64,000 nt of DNA from Chryseobacterium sp. R2A-55. Lineage in GTDB: Bacteria > Bacteroidota > Bacteroidia > Flavobacteriales > Weeksellaceae. The notes under the pieces are model-generated. The model ran no database searches. It saw only the letters and a program-made list of their open reading frames with translations, and was not told where the DNA came from. The stretch lies in assembly GCF_021401085.1 (NCBI RefSeq), contig NZ_JACBFP010000001.1, forward strand, positions 434,001 through 498,000, in the 5' to 3' direction. Of the stretch, positions 35,537-43,885 are shown piece after piece (the stretch's first letter is position 1; each line of letters opens with the position of its first letter). Both the position numbers and the translations under genes were made by a program.

Positions 35537-35764
35537 TTATTTGCAAGGAAACACCTTAAAAGTGGAAAAGTTGGTCCGCATGTTTTCTATCCGTTCTTCA
35601 AGGGATTTGATTCCTATCCTTAAATAGTGTTCTTTTTCAGCTTCGGTCAAAGTATAAAAAATATCAAATCCCGGAGTTGGCTGCGGAATGGGAATGGATC
35701 ATTCAAGGGTATCCTCTGCCTCATAATTGTAATAATGCCTGTCTTTTCCAGCAACTTTATTTAT
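35537..35764 (-). pseudogene. Decayed copy of the 78-residue immunity-array protein at 46413
   Basis: Reading the minus strand gives INKVAGKDRHYYNYEAEDTLE, an internal TGA stop, then SIPIPQPTPGFDIFYTLTEAE and KEHYLRIGIKSLEERIENM. The intact gene at 46413-46649 reads SVPIPKPAPGFDVLYTLTEA and KENYLRIGIEALENRIEDM at the same places. The start position is ATA instead of ATG. So this is a duplicated and inactivated gene at the edge of the array. Confidence 0.85.
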
Positions 35765-35833
35765 TTAAGGTTTTAATCGATTTCAGGGAATGATTTATAC
35801 GATTTTGAGTTGTCTGAATAGTATTCTTATTGT

Positions 35834-36568
35834 TTAATATTTTATCCCAAAATCTGCCAAATCAGGTTCTAAATGCGGGAAAATGACCGGAAAAAATCGC
35901 CGCATCAGTTCCTGGTTCGGCACTTTGTCTTTCAGGCAATAAATGAGATTCCAATAGTCAAAACATTTGGCTTTGTAGGCCAGTTCTAAATACTGCTCAA
36001 AGGTTACGTTCATATTGTGCAATGCTTCCGGCAACCCTCCGAATCCTGTGTACAGATAAATGTTGTCGATGAGCTTTCCATCTTCTACTTTCATACAGGC
36101 AACGGCATATTCGTTGAAATCTATCGGGCGCAGATCACCGCCTTTCATTCCGAGTTTTTCTGCAACCTGATAGATTCCCGTAGCTTTCAAATCGTCAATA
36201 TCGAGTATGTTTTTGAGTTCGGAAATATTCAGGTTTCCGCTTAGTAAAATTTTTACAGCTTCCCAGCTATAGCCTTTGTCTAAATAATTTTCTTTTATCC
36301 AAGAATCTTCTTTGAAAACAGCTTCCCGTTCTTTCCCGTTTCTTGATTTTTCATCTACAATTCTCCAATTTAGACGTGCATATTTTGCCTGTGTATAAAA
36401 TTCTATTAAGGCAGGGAAAAGTGATATTTTATGTTGCTCTGCTTCGTTTAAAAATAGTTGCTTTTCGTCTTTTCCCCCGGTAACTAATCCTCCGCATTTT
36501 AAAGAATCACTATGAAATATTTGCTCATAGCACATTTTCTCATAAAATAAGTTATAGATATCTGTCAT
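35834..36568 (-). CDS. Hypothetical protein of the immunity array
   Basis: A 244-residue cytosolic protein without signal peptide. The C-terminal half (YLYTGFGGLPEALHNMNVTFEQYLELAYKA, then CFDYWNLIY and a terminal FPHLEPDLADFGIKY) has the f..Y...a...k.f.YW pattern shared with the SUKH-like genes further upstream, which suggests a divergent member of that superfamily. N-terminal KDEKQLFLNEAEQHKISLFP is unrecognised. Immunity to a polymorphic toxin is inferred from context only. A second copy of its last 15 codons lies at 36589. Confidence 0.65.
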   Translation of the reverse strand: MTDIYNLFYEKMCYEQIFHSDSLKCGGLVTGGKDEKQLFLNEAEQHKISLFPALIEFYTQAKYARLNWRIVDEKSRNGKEREAVFKEDSWIKENYLDKGYSWEAVKILLSGNLNISELKNILDIDDLKATGIYQVAEKLGMKGGDLRPIDFNEYAVACMKVEDGKLIDNIYLYTGFGGLPEALHNMNVTFEQYLELAYKAKCFDYWNLIYCLKDKVPNQELMRRFFPVIFPHLEPDLADFGIKY

Positions 36569-36588
36569 TTTAATTTTGCTTTTATTAC

Positions 36589-36633
36589 TTAATATTTTAT
36601 TCCGAATGCCTCCAAATCAGGCTCTAAATGTGG
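36589..36633 (-). pseudogene. Fossil 3-prime tail of a homologue of the 35834 gene
   Basis: Minus-strand codons read PHLEPDLEAFGIKY and a stop, almost identical to the end of the intact gene downstream (PHLEPDLADFGIKY). Nothing upstream of these 15 codons resembles the family: the next gene (36636-37772) abuts directly, and its stop codon lies at the join. Confidence 0.85.
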
Positions 36634-36635
36634 TT

Positions 36636-37772
36636 TCAAATTTTATTCTTATAAAAATCGTAGAAAGCCAGTTGGTCAGTCAGGATTTCGTGAATTGCTG
36701 TCCAGTTGTGTTTTTTTGCTAAATCAATAGCGGCTTGCCACGCTTCCATATTGGGTTCTTTATAGTTAACTCCGCTCCAGTAACCTGCTGTTACCAACGC
36801 ATTCCATGCCAAAACCGGATTGTTCAGTTCTTCGTCTATTATTTTCGCTGCTTTGATGTGTTCGGTTCCGTCGTAGGTCTTTTTGTTTATTCGGAGATGT
36901 TCTGTTGCGCTGAACAAAGGATGTTTTGCTATTTGTGGTGAATAATTAAAATTCAAATCAGGATTGGAGTCAAAAAGTGCAATGATTCCGCTTAAAGCAT
37001 TTGTAGCCATTATGGCACTTGGCAAGATATCGAAAGAATATGCTACAGAATCGAAGCCATGTGGTTGTATGATGCTTTCAAAATTGTAATTTTCAAATTG
37101 AACCACCTTATCGACATCTATTTTGGAATAGGCTCTTTGCGCCATTGCATGGTAAGCACGTGTATTCCAGGTTCCGTAATCTTTGGCTTCGAATTCAGGT
37201 AAATATGATGGGTCCGCTTCCATTTTTTGCATTAGGGTTGAAAATGCGTGCTGCTCGGGTGTATTGTTGTAGTGATTCCAGAAATCAAGATACACTTTAC
37301 TGTACTTTTCAGAAGGATTTTTGAGCAGGGCTATTTTTTCAGGATGGCGCAGGTATTCTTTTAAGAAATTCAGTGAATCTAAATTGTCTGTGTATTCTCT
37401 GAATGCCAATGAAAGTTCCTCCAATAAGTTACAGTCATCCAAAATGTATTTAATAAATTTTGGATTTCTTAGCATTTCCAACTGTCCAAATGGAATAAAC
37501 CCCGAAAGGTTATTGGAAGTCGTCATAAAACCATTCTCATCTCCTAAAACTGCGTTGGATTCTTTCAGCGATTTATTGGGTTGAAGCTGGATTCCATACG
37601 TTTCATAAGTCTCAAATGCAAACGGAGCAACTGACCAAAATCCTGAACGGAAGATGTTCATACAACGCTTGATTTCATCTTCATGCTCGAATACGGCTCC
37701 GAATATGGACTTTACCGAAGCTTTTGCTTTATACAATTCTTTCAGGTCTTGGTGTATGTTGTTTATTTTCAT
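36636..37772 (-). CDS. Hypothetical protein of the immunity array
   Basis: A 378-residue cytosolic protein of unknown family. It has an alternating helix pattern (KINNIHQDLKELYKAK at the start, WNTRAYHAMAQRAYSKI in the middle) and a Trp-rich C-terminal part (VLAWNALVTAGYWSGVNY, EAWQAAIDLAKKHNWTAI). It has no signal peptide or membrane segment. Its 3-prime end runs straight into the fossil tail of another gene, so it appears to have been placed here by recombination. Confidence 0.6.
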   Translation of the reverse strand: MKINNIHQDLKELYKAKASVKSIFGAVFEHEDEIKRCMNIFRSGFWSVAPFAFETYETYGIQLQPNKSLKESNAVLGDENGFMTTSNNLSGFIPFGQLEMLRNPKFIKYILDDCNLLEELSLAFREYTDNLDSLNFLKEYLRHPEKIALLKNPSEKYSKVYLDFWNHYNNTPEQHAFSTLMQKMEADPSYLPEFEAKDYGTWNTRAYHAMAQRAYSKIDVDKVVQFENYNFESIIQPHGFDSVAYSFDILPSAIMATNALSGIIALFDSNPDLNFNYSPQIAKHPLFSATEHLRINKKTYDGTEHIKAAKIIDEELNNPVLAWNALVTAGYWSGVNYKEPNMEAWQAAIDLAKKHNWTAIHEILTDQLAFYDFYKNKI

Positions 37773-37789
37773 TTGTTTATGATTTGAAA

Positions 37790-38623
37790 TTATTGTTTTA
37801 AAGCATTTTCCAATGCATCACATTTTTCTTTGAAATAGGTTAAATCCATATCAGGGAAAAGTTTCGGAAAACGCTTGATGATGTTTTTCATTTGGTGCAA
37901 CACTCCTTCTGCGGAATAGGTAAAAGTTCCGTCACGGAATTTATCTCCAAACGGATGCGGACCTTCTAAATACTTTTCATCATATTCTATAAATACTGGT
38001 TTGAAATTGCCCAATTTTTGTACAATTTCTTCGGTTGCTACATAAAAATATTGCCAGTAATAAACCGCTTTGCATTCAAGCATTTTTTCGTAGTATTCTT
38101 TCATTTCCAAGTTCATTTTAAACCAAATTCCTGAATCGTAGAAATAAACAGGACAAGGATAAATGCCCTCTTCTCTCAAAATGCAACCAAATGTTCCATC
38201 GCTGCCGTGACCAGAACCATTGATGTAATTGAGTTTGGGTAAAAATGTTTCCCAAATGGCTTCTGCTTCGGGTTGTGGATTGTTTTTCCAAAAACGCTGG
38301 CTGTTATAACGATTCCAAAAATTGGAACGTGACGATAATGCAGCTGAAAAATTTTGCAACTGAAAACCTCCCCAAAAATATTCTTCATCTGGTTCGTTGG
38401 TAGTAGCATCCCAATCAAGAGATAAAGCTCCTAAATCTTCATATTTCCAATCTTCTTCGGACACACGTATTTTTGTTTTTTCAAAAACCTTTTCAAAGTT
38501 TTTCTTTTTGTTACAGTATTCCAATAATTCCCTGTTATCAGCTACACTTTCCTCATTTACAGAAATATGAGGATTGTTTTTTAATTCATTAATGAATTGC
38601 TCAATTTTTTCTAATAGTTCCAT
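37790..38623 (-). CDS. SUKH-like putative immunity protein, paralogue 1
   Basis: A 277-residue cytosolic protein, tandem paralogue of the next gene. N-terminal residues 1-60 differ strongly between the two; from about 65 (YEDLGALSLDWDA) they converge, and the last 95 residues (KAVYYWQYFY to the end) are almost identical. EEYFWGGFQLQNF, NPQPEAEAIWETFLPKLNY and the terminal FPDMDLTYFKEKCDALE recall SUKH (SMI1/KNR4-type) layout. Immunity function is inferred. It starts 4 nt from the neighbour stop. Confidence 0.65.
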   Translation of the reverse strand: MELLEKIEQFINELKNNPHISVNEESVADNRELLEYCNKKKNFEKVFEKTKIRVSEEDWKYEDLGALSLDWDATTNEPDEEYFWGGFQLQNFSAALSSRSNFWNRYNSQRFWKNNPQPEAEAIWETFLPKLNYINGSGHGSDGTFGCILREEGIYPCPVYFYDSGIWFKMNLEMKEYYEKMLECKAVYYWQYFYVATEEIVQKLGNFKPVFIEYDEKYLEGPHPFGDKFRDGTFTYSAEGVLHQMKNIIKRFPKLFPDMDLTYFKEKCDALENALKQ

Positions 38624-38626
38624 TTG

Positions 38627-39457
38627 TTATTGTTTCAATGCTTTTTCCAGCGCATCACATTTTTCTTTGAAATAGGTTAAATCCATATCAGGGAAAAGTT
38701 TCGGCAAACGCTTGATGATGTTTTTCATTTGGTGCAAAACACCTTCTGCAGAATAGGTAAATATTCCGTCACGGAATTTATCTCCAAACGGATGCGGACC
38801 TTCTAAATACTTTTCATCATATTCTATAAATACCGGTTTGAAATTGCCCAATTTTTGTACAATTTCTTCGGTGGCGATATAAAAATACTGCCAATAATAT
38901 ACGGCTTTGCAGTCAATCATTGTATTGTAATATTCTTCCAAACTCAAATCCATTTTAAACCAAATGCCTGAATCGTAGAAGTAAACAGGACAAGGATAAA
39001 TGCCTTCTTCTCTCAAAATACAACCAAATGTTCCATCATCGCCGTGCCCTGATTTTTGAAAATAATTAAGCTTTGGTAAAAAATCTTTCCACACAGCTTC
39101 AGCTTCGGGTTGCGGGTTGTTGCTCCAAAAGCGATTGTCGTTGTTGTAGATATCCCAAAAATGGGAATGCAATCCAAGGGATTCCAAAAGACCCAATATT
39201 TTAAAACCTCCCCAAAGATATTCTTCATCGGGTTGGTCAGTAACCGCATCCCAATCTAAACTTAACGCTCCTAAATCTTCGTATTGATAATCTGCTTCGG
39301 GAACATTTACTTTTAGTGCTGCATACACTTCATCAAAATTCTCCTTGTAATCACGAAATGGAAGTAATCTCCTGTTCTTTGCCGTATTTTCTTCCCTTAC
39401 ATTTACCAGCGCATTTTCCTTTAATTCATTGATGCATTGTTCAAATTTTTCTAACAT
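38627..39457 (-). CDS. SUKH-like putative immunity protein, paralogue 2
   Basis: A 276-residue paralogue of the preceding gene, sharing about 95 percent of residues over the last third but differing in the first quarter (EKFEQCINELKENALVNVRE versus EKIEQFINELKNNPHISVNE and onward) and in a variable patch near 95-115. Conserved N-shared and C-identical architecture suggests gene conversion or 3-prime duplication with an evolving N-terminal specificity region. A remnant of another gene tail lies 17 bp upstream of its start. Confidence 0.65.
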   Translation of the reverse strand: MLEKFEQCINELKENALVNVREENTAKNRRLLPFRDYKENFDEVYAALKVNVPEADYQYEDLGALSLDWDAVTDQPDEEYLWGGFKILGLLESLGLHSHFWDIYNNDNRFWSNNPQPEAEAVWKDFLPKLNYFQKSGHGDDGTFGCILREEGIYPCPVYFYDSGIWFKMDLSLEEYYNTMIDCKAVYYWQYFYIATEEIVQKLGNFKPVFIEYDEKYLEGPHPFGDKFRDGIFTYSAEGVLHQMKNIIKRLPKLFPDMDLTYFKEKCDALEKALKQ

Positions 39458-39474
39458 AATTTTTGCTTCTAAAA

Positions 39475-39522
39475 TTTATTTCATTTTCTCCACTACTTCA
39501 TCATATCGTTGTTGACGATACG
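39475..39522 (-). pseudogene. Fossil 3-prime tail of a homologue of the 40056 gene
   Basis: 48 bp matching the 3-prime end of the intact gene at 40055-40102 with one mismatch. The minus strand encodes QQRYDEVVEKMK and a stop. It is directly downstream of the ankyrin gene, which apparently took the place of the rest of that gene. Confidence 0.9.
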
Positions 39523-39523
39523 C

Positions 39524-40015
39524 TTATTTTTCAAAACCTTCTCGCACACTATCAAAAAAATCAACTATTTCGCTTACGCCAATGTGTTTTGCGCCATCAT
39601 AAATGCTCCATCCGTCTTTTACTTCTTTAAACGGATCTGCTCCTGCGTTTACCAATAGCTTTACGATTTCTAAATTATTCCAGAATACGGCTTTCCACAA
39701 TGCTCCATTGCCATGTTTATCTACAAGACGAACATTGGCACCATGCTCCAGAAATAATTTTACCATTTCATTATTTTTTCTATCAATAGCAGACATTAAC
39801 GGAGTATAATCGCCTTCATAAAGTGCATTTACATTTGCACCATTATGAATCAGATATGTAACAACTACATTTTTATTATTAATAATGGCATGATGTAAAG
39901 GTGTTCCTCCATCAAGATCAATTTCGATATCATAATTTTTCAAAATTTCGATTGTACTTTGTTGATCCTCTTGGTCTTGAATTGTATATTTTAATTTTTT
40001 TAGTTCTTGATTCAT
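39524..40015 (-). CDS. Ankyrin-repeat protein of the immunity array
   Basis: A 163-residue protein made almost wholly of four ankyrin repeats: TPLHHAIINNKNVVVTYLIH, TPLMSAIDRKNNEMVKLFLE, GALWKAVFWNNLEIVKLLVN and a degenerate fourth. No signal peptide. Ankyrin proteins are one of the recognised immunity types in polymorphic-toxin loci; the partner toxin is unknown. Its 3-prime end abuts the fossil tail at 39475. Confidence 0.75.
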   Translation of the reverse strand: MNQELKKLKYTIQDQEDQQSTIEILKNYDIEIDLDGGTPLHHAIINNKNVVVTYLIHNGANVNALYEGDYTPLMSAIDRKNNEMVKLFLEHGANVRLVDKHGNGALWKAVFWNNLEIVKLLVNAGADPFKEVKDGWSIYDGAKHIGVSEIVDFFDSVREGFEK

Positions 40016-40055
40016 AGCGATTAATTCTTATTTAATTTTATAATGCCTCTATTTT

Positions 40056-40751
40056 TTATTTCATTTTCTCCACTACTTCATCATATCGTTGTTGATGATA
40101 CGACCAATCTTTATCGGGAAATAATAAGGGTAAGGTTTTTACCGCTACACGCATATCGTCTAACACCTCATCCAGATTGGGGATTTCTTTTACAATATCC
40201 ATATAGAAATACTGCCATCCTTTGAAACCGTAGTTTTGAAATAACAACTCCATATAGTTGTAGTAATCAAACTCCAGTTTGATGTACCAATCTGCTCCTG
40301 CATTACAAAAAGCAATTGGTGGTGGAAAATCTCCTGCTTCTGTGATAAAACAACCACGCATACTGTCATCTACTCCTATCGGTAAACGGTCGAACCATCT
40401 TAATTTTTCGGAACGATCTTCATTCGGGTTTATATTTTTAGCATTATCAAAATAATCAATTGGAAAAAGCATTGCATCGGTAATACCATTAAATACAAAA
40501 CCGCCTTTTAAGATAATTCCTGGTTTTCCCAACAAACTTTTCCAGCTAATTGATATGGATGCAAATTTGAAGTATTCCATATCATCATCACTGAGTTTTA
40601 CTTCACCCATTTCAAGAATGTCTTCTTGATTAAATCTCAGCATTTCTTCAGAAAAGTTAGCAAGCTCTTTAGTCGTTTGAAAATCTACGAATTCTATATT
40701 CGGATTGCTTTCCAATTCCTTTAAACACTGTAAATATTGTTCTGTTATCAT
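40056..40751 (-). CDS. SUKH-like putative immunity protein, divergent member
   Basis: A 231-residue protein with the same layout as the two paralogues at 37790 and 38627: ECLKELESNP-like start, a SISWKSLLGKPGIILKGGF core, ADWYIKLEFDYYNYMELLFQ, GFKGWQYFYMD, and FPDKDWSYHQQRYDEVVEKMK at the end. Overall identity is low. The duplicated 48-bp tail at 39475 comes from this gene or a close copy. Immunity role inferred. Confidence 0.65.
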   Translation of the reverse strand: MITEQYLQCLKELESNPNIEFVDFQTTKELANFSEEMLRFNQEDILEMGEVKLSDDDMEYFKFASISISWKSLLGKPGIILKGGFVFNGITDAMLFPIDYFDNAKNINPNEDRSEKLRWFDRLPIGVDDSMRGCFITEAGDFPPPIAFCNAGADWYIKLEFDYYNYMELLFQNYGFKGWQYFYMDIVKEIPNLDEVLDDMRVAVKTLPLLFPDKDWSYHQQRYDEVVEKMK

Positions 40752-40777
40752 TGTTTTATTTTTTTAATTGTTTTTGT

Positions 40778-41191
40778 CTACTCCATCTCATCAGTATAAT
40801 CAATCAAACCGGATACAAACGCGGTAAAAGAGGGAGCCAGCCAAGTGAGTTCTCCTTCTGAATAATAGACATAAATATGTCCGTAGTCCTCGTCATTAAG
40901 CGACATAGCGAGGTTCCCGGTTTGGGTACATCCTATGAAAAGGTGTTTTTCCGGTAAATAATCTACTATTTCTACATGCAAGGAATCGCCATACTTCAAG
41001 GGAAGAAAGTAGAAGAAGTTGATGCCATCGTCCGGCTCACCAAAATACATATAGATACTTTCCGTTGTGGCTCCGTTATACTTCAGCAGATGGGATTTGT
41101 AATCTTCGGGCAGGGATAATCTTATAGCGGTCTCAAATTCCTGTATGTCGCTGAGTGTGATGGGCGGGTTTTCGGTGACAAATAGTTCCAT
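40778..41191 (-). CDS. SMI1/KNR4 (SUKH) family protein
   Basis: A 137-residue SUKH protein. The family opening is clear: ITLSDIQEFETAIRLSLPEDYKSHLLKYNGA, followed by a GINFFYFLPL strand, HLFIGCTQTGNLAMSLND and HIYVYYSEGELTWLAPSFTAFV. SUKH proteins are the most common immunity proteins of bacterial polymorphic toxins. This is the clearest superfamily anchor in the array. Confidence 0.85.
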   Translation of the reverse strand: MELFVTENPPITLSDIQEFETAIRLSLPEDYKSHLLKYNGATTESIYMYFGEPDDGINFFYFLPLKYGDSLHVEIVDYLPEKHLFIGCTQTGNLAMSLNDEDYGHIYVYYSEGELTWLAPSFTAFVSGLIDYTDEME

Positions 41192-41198
41192 TGTATGT

Positions 41199-41843
41199 TT
41201 ATTTTTTAGAAATTCTTAAACTTTCAAATTTTGCTATGAAATCTTCCCAACTCCAATCCGGGAAGATCTGCGGCATTTCAGCTTTGAAGGTTTCTGTAAT
41301 TGCTGAACTGCTTCCGTTCATATATTCCAATAAAACACGTTGCCAATAGTTGAATACACGTGCTTCAAAAGCCATTTCGGTATAGCCTTGGAAATCCAAA
41401 TCGAGGTTGCTCAATTCGTTATCTCCCGACAGATAATAAACTGATTTGTAAATTGTATCGGGCTTGATGATAAAACCGACATAGGTTTCAGGAGTAGGGA
41501 AATCCAATGGATGAAAGAAACGAATGTCTGCATCTTGCGGTAAATCTTCATTGAAGTAAATACCATTTCCGTTTGCTCCCGTTAGTAAATGTCGAAGTTC
41601 AGCTAATTGAATATTCCCTCCAATATTGCCATTTTTCTCTTTTTTCCAGCTTTTAGACCAACCGTTGTTGAGTTTTCTAAAATAATGTTCGATGCCCGGA
41701 TGAACGGAATCCAAACGACTTAATTCCGGTGATTCCTCTTTGAAAGTGGGATTGCCATTGCTTTGAAGCTCTTCAATGGTTTTAAACTCCTCGTTTGCGA
41801 TGATGAGTGCTTCGTATATCGAATCTGTAAATGGTTGTGCCAT
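41199..41843 (-). CDS. SUKH-like putative immunity protein
   Basis: A 214-residue protein with YFRKLNNGWSKSWKKEKNGN and IQLAELRHLLTG as in SUKH proteins, a long insertion, and the C-terminal DLDFQGYTEMAFEARVFNYWQ pattern also present in the 35834 gene. It ends 8 nt upstream of the SMI1/KNR4 start. Immunity role inferred from family and location. Confidence 0.7.
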   Translation of the reverse strand: MAQPFTDSIYEALIIANEEFKTIEELQSNGNPTFKEESPELSRLDSVHPGIEHYFRKLNNGWSKSWKKEKNGNIGGNIQLAELRHLLTGANGNGIYFNEDLPQDADIRFFHPLDFPTPETYVGFIIKPDTIYKSVYYLSGDNELSNLDLDFQGYTEMAFEARVFNYWQRVLLEYMNGSSSAITETFKAEMPQIFPDWSWEDFIAKFESLRISKK

Positions 41844-41854
41844 ACTATTGTTTT

Positions 41855-42721
41855 TTAACGGTAAATTATTTTTGCGGTTTTGAAAAACCGTATCAGTTCT
41901 TCTTTTTTCTTTTCTGTGAGTACATTATTTTGAACGGAAATCACACAAGAATGCAGGCAATTTTCGCCTTGAATTAAAAGCCGAACCTGTGTTTCTTTAC
42001 GATTATCTGTTTCGTTTATCATATTTTCTATGGAATACATCATCCAAGGTTCTTTTGCATGTAGGTCTTTTTCGAATAAACTTATTTTGGTTTCTTCCGA
42101 TTTGCCTTTTAAATTACTATAGATATTGTTCATCATTTGTTCCAAATCGTTGTTTTTTGTGTCTAAGGTTGAAATAAGCTTTAAAAGTTCCTCTGTTTTT
42201 TCGTTAATCAGCAAAATGAGATATTGGTTATCTTCAACCGAAAAAGACTGTTCCTTTATTTTCCAGTTTTTTTTATCCGGTAAATCCACGTAAACGGCTT
42301 CTTTTTTTATCCGGTGATATCCACAAGATTCCAGATACTCATCATCTATATCTCCGCCTAATTTACTGGCTTGAATAAAATCTCGACAGGCATTTTCCTT
42401 GTCATTTATTTTCAGATAAATTTCTCCCCGCAACTCAACCAATGCGAGATGAAATTCGGGAACCGGCTGTAACGAAATGGCTTTATCCAAATCCGCTAAT
42501 GCCGATTGATATTGATTGGTGTCATAATACAATTTTGCCCGAAGATAATAAGCATCTGTATATGCAGCATCGATTTCGATTGCTTTGCTGTATTCTTTTA
42601 TAGCAGCTTCAAAATTGCTTTTTGCTTCTTCTGATGTTCCTCGTTCATAATATTCCGTTGCTGTTTGTCCAAAAGTGACACAACAGCTTTGCAGTGCTAT
42701 CCATAAAATTATATACTTCAT
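41855..42721 (-). CDS. Secreted TPR protein
   Basis: A 288-residue protein with a signal peptide (1-18, ending TFGQ) and three TPR units at about 20-120 (YYERGTSEEAKSNFEAAIKE, YSKAIEIDAAYTDAYYLRAK, ALADLDKAISLQP). The C-terminal half has no clear domain. It is exported, unlike the SUKH neighbours, so it may protect or act in the periplasm. Confidence 0.7.
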   Translation of the reverse strand: MKYIILWIALQSCCVTFGQTATEYYERGTSEEAKSNFEAAIKEYSKAIEIDAAYTDAYYLRAKLYYDTNQYQSALADLDKAISLQPVPEFHLALVELRGEIYLKINDKENACRDFIQASKLGGDIDDEYLESCGYHRIKKEAVYVDLPDKKNWKIKEQSFSVEDNQYLILLINEKTEELLKLISTLDTKNNDLEQMMNNIYSNLKGKSEETKISLFEKDLHAKEPWMMYSIENMINETDNRKETQVRLLIQGENCLHSCVISVQNNVLTEKKKEELIRFFKTAKIIYR

Positions 42722-42755
42722 TTTGAGGTAACTTATAAAGGCTTATTTTTAAATA

Positions 42756-43316
42756 TTATTCTTTATTATAATCTGCTAAACTTGTTTCTTCTTCGGGAGC
42801 CTTGTATTTTTCAACTTCAATCAGTTTCCCTTCGTTGAAGACTGTTACCGTGTCCAAATCCACCGGATGATACCAAATTCCTGTATCGGAATTAAAGCCT
42901 TTATAATAAATGATTTTTTGTCCTTCGTTGGTTTGGGCTACATAAAAAATAGAAGAGAAATACAAATCCCGTCCGCCTTTTGAAGGATAGCTCAAATAGC
43001 AAGCATATATATCTGTCCCTGTAACGATACGCTTCAAGGCATCTCCCAAAACAGAATTTTCGTAATGTTTGATTTGGAAAAAGCTGCGGGGAATTGCACG
43101 TTCTTTGTTGGTAATGGAAAATGCCTTTTTTTCTTCATTCTTAAATTCTCTACCTGTTCTTCTATCGTTGGGAGCATTATTGGAATGGAAAAAACTGTTG
43201 TATTTTTCTGCCTGAGCCTGACAATCGTCATCACTTACAAGAATATCATATTTCATTTTTGTGAATTGATTTTCAGCCTGAATAAACTGCTCTATAAATT
43301 GTTTGATGTCTTTCAT
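42756..43316 (-). CDS. NTF2-like putative immunity protein
   Basis: A 186-residue cytosolic protein that starts with KDIKQFIEQFIQAENQF, the same helical opening as the three paralogues at 43334, 43886 and 45184, and shares their plan: an opening helix, a RSFFQIKHYEN-type segment, YACYLSYPSKGGRDLYF strand pair and an acidic tail. It is the most diverged member. The NTF2-like fold is my inference from the pattern; NTF2-fold immunity proteins are known. Confidence 0.6.
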   Translation of the reverse strand: MKDIKQFIEQFIQAENQFTKMKYDILVSDDDCQAQAEKYNSFFHSNNAPNDRRTGREFKNEEKKAFSITNKERAIPRSFFQIKHYENSVLGDALKRIVTGTDIYACYLSYPSKGGRDLYFSSIFYVAQTNEGQKIIYYKGFNSDTGIWYHPVDLDTVTVFNEGKLIEVEKYKAPEEETSLADYNKE

Positions 43317-43333
43317 GGTTTTTATTTTTTTGA

Positions 43334-43873
43334 TTAAATATCCATTTCGTAATGTTCCATTGCATCATCGTCATCTTCGGGTTTTTGATAACGTTCGATA
43401 GCGACAGGCTTTTTTAAAGTTTCAAAAGAAATATCGGGTAATCCTTGTGGTGTTTCAAATTTCTTTTTAAGAAGCATATCATCTCCAAATGTGTAGTTTT
43501 TTACGATTTTCAGTTCTCTGTTTATTGTGTTTATAAACACACATTCTCCATACAGAAAAAACATTTCGTTTGGATTCTTCCCTGAAATATAGGCTATATA
43601 AACATCTCCATAATTTTCATCCTCATACTGCGAAATTTTATAGATGAGTCTTGGATTTCTTGACTTTTTATTTTTATAACGTTCGTAGAATTCATCGCTT
43701 TCTAAATCTGTAAGTGGTATCATTCCAAACTTATTGTGTAGTTCAGACACACAAAAGCTGTTCATCATTTCAAGTTTGTTGTTGTAGTCTTCTAAATCTG
43801 GTTTTACAGATGCTTCTGTTGCTATCACTTCTGCTTGTAGAAATTGGATGATAAAATTTTTTATTGCCTCCAT
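43334..43873 (-). CDS. NTF2-like putative immunity protein, paralogue A
   Basis: 179 residues. Opens EAIKNFIIQFLQAEVIATEA, then VKPDLEDYNNKLEMMNSFCV, HNKFGMIPLTDLESDEFYE, LIYKISQYEDENYGDVYIAY and ends QKPEDDDDAMEHYEMDI. It is closely similar to the genes at 43886 and 45184, and shares its terminal eight-plus residues with the latter. No signal peptide. The family is common in Bacteroidota toxin-associated islands; function unproven. Confidence 0.65.
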   Translation of the reverse strand: MEAIKNFIIQFLQAEVIATEASVKPDLEDYNNKLEMMNSFCVSELHNKFGMIPLTDLESDEFYERYKNKKSRNPRLIYKISQYEDENYGDVYIAYISGKNPNEMFFLYGECVFINTINRELKIVKNYTFGDDMLLKKKFETPQGLPDISFETLKKPVAIERYQKPEDDDDAMEHYEMDI

Positions 43874-43885
43874 AATTTTTTTTGA

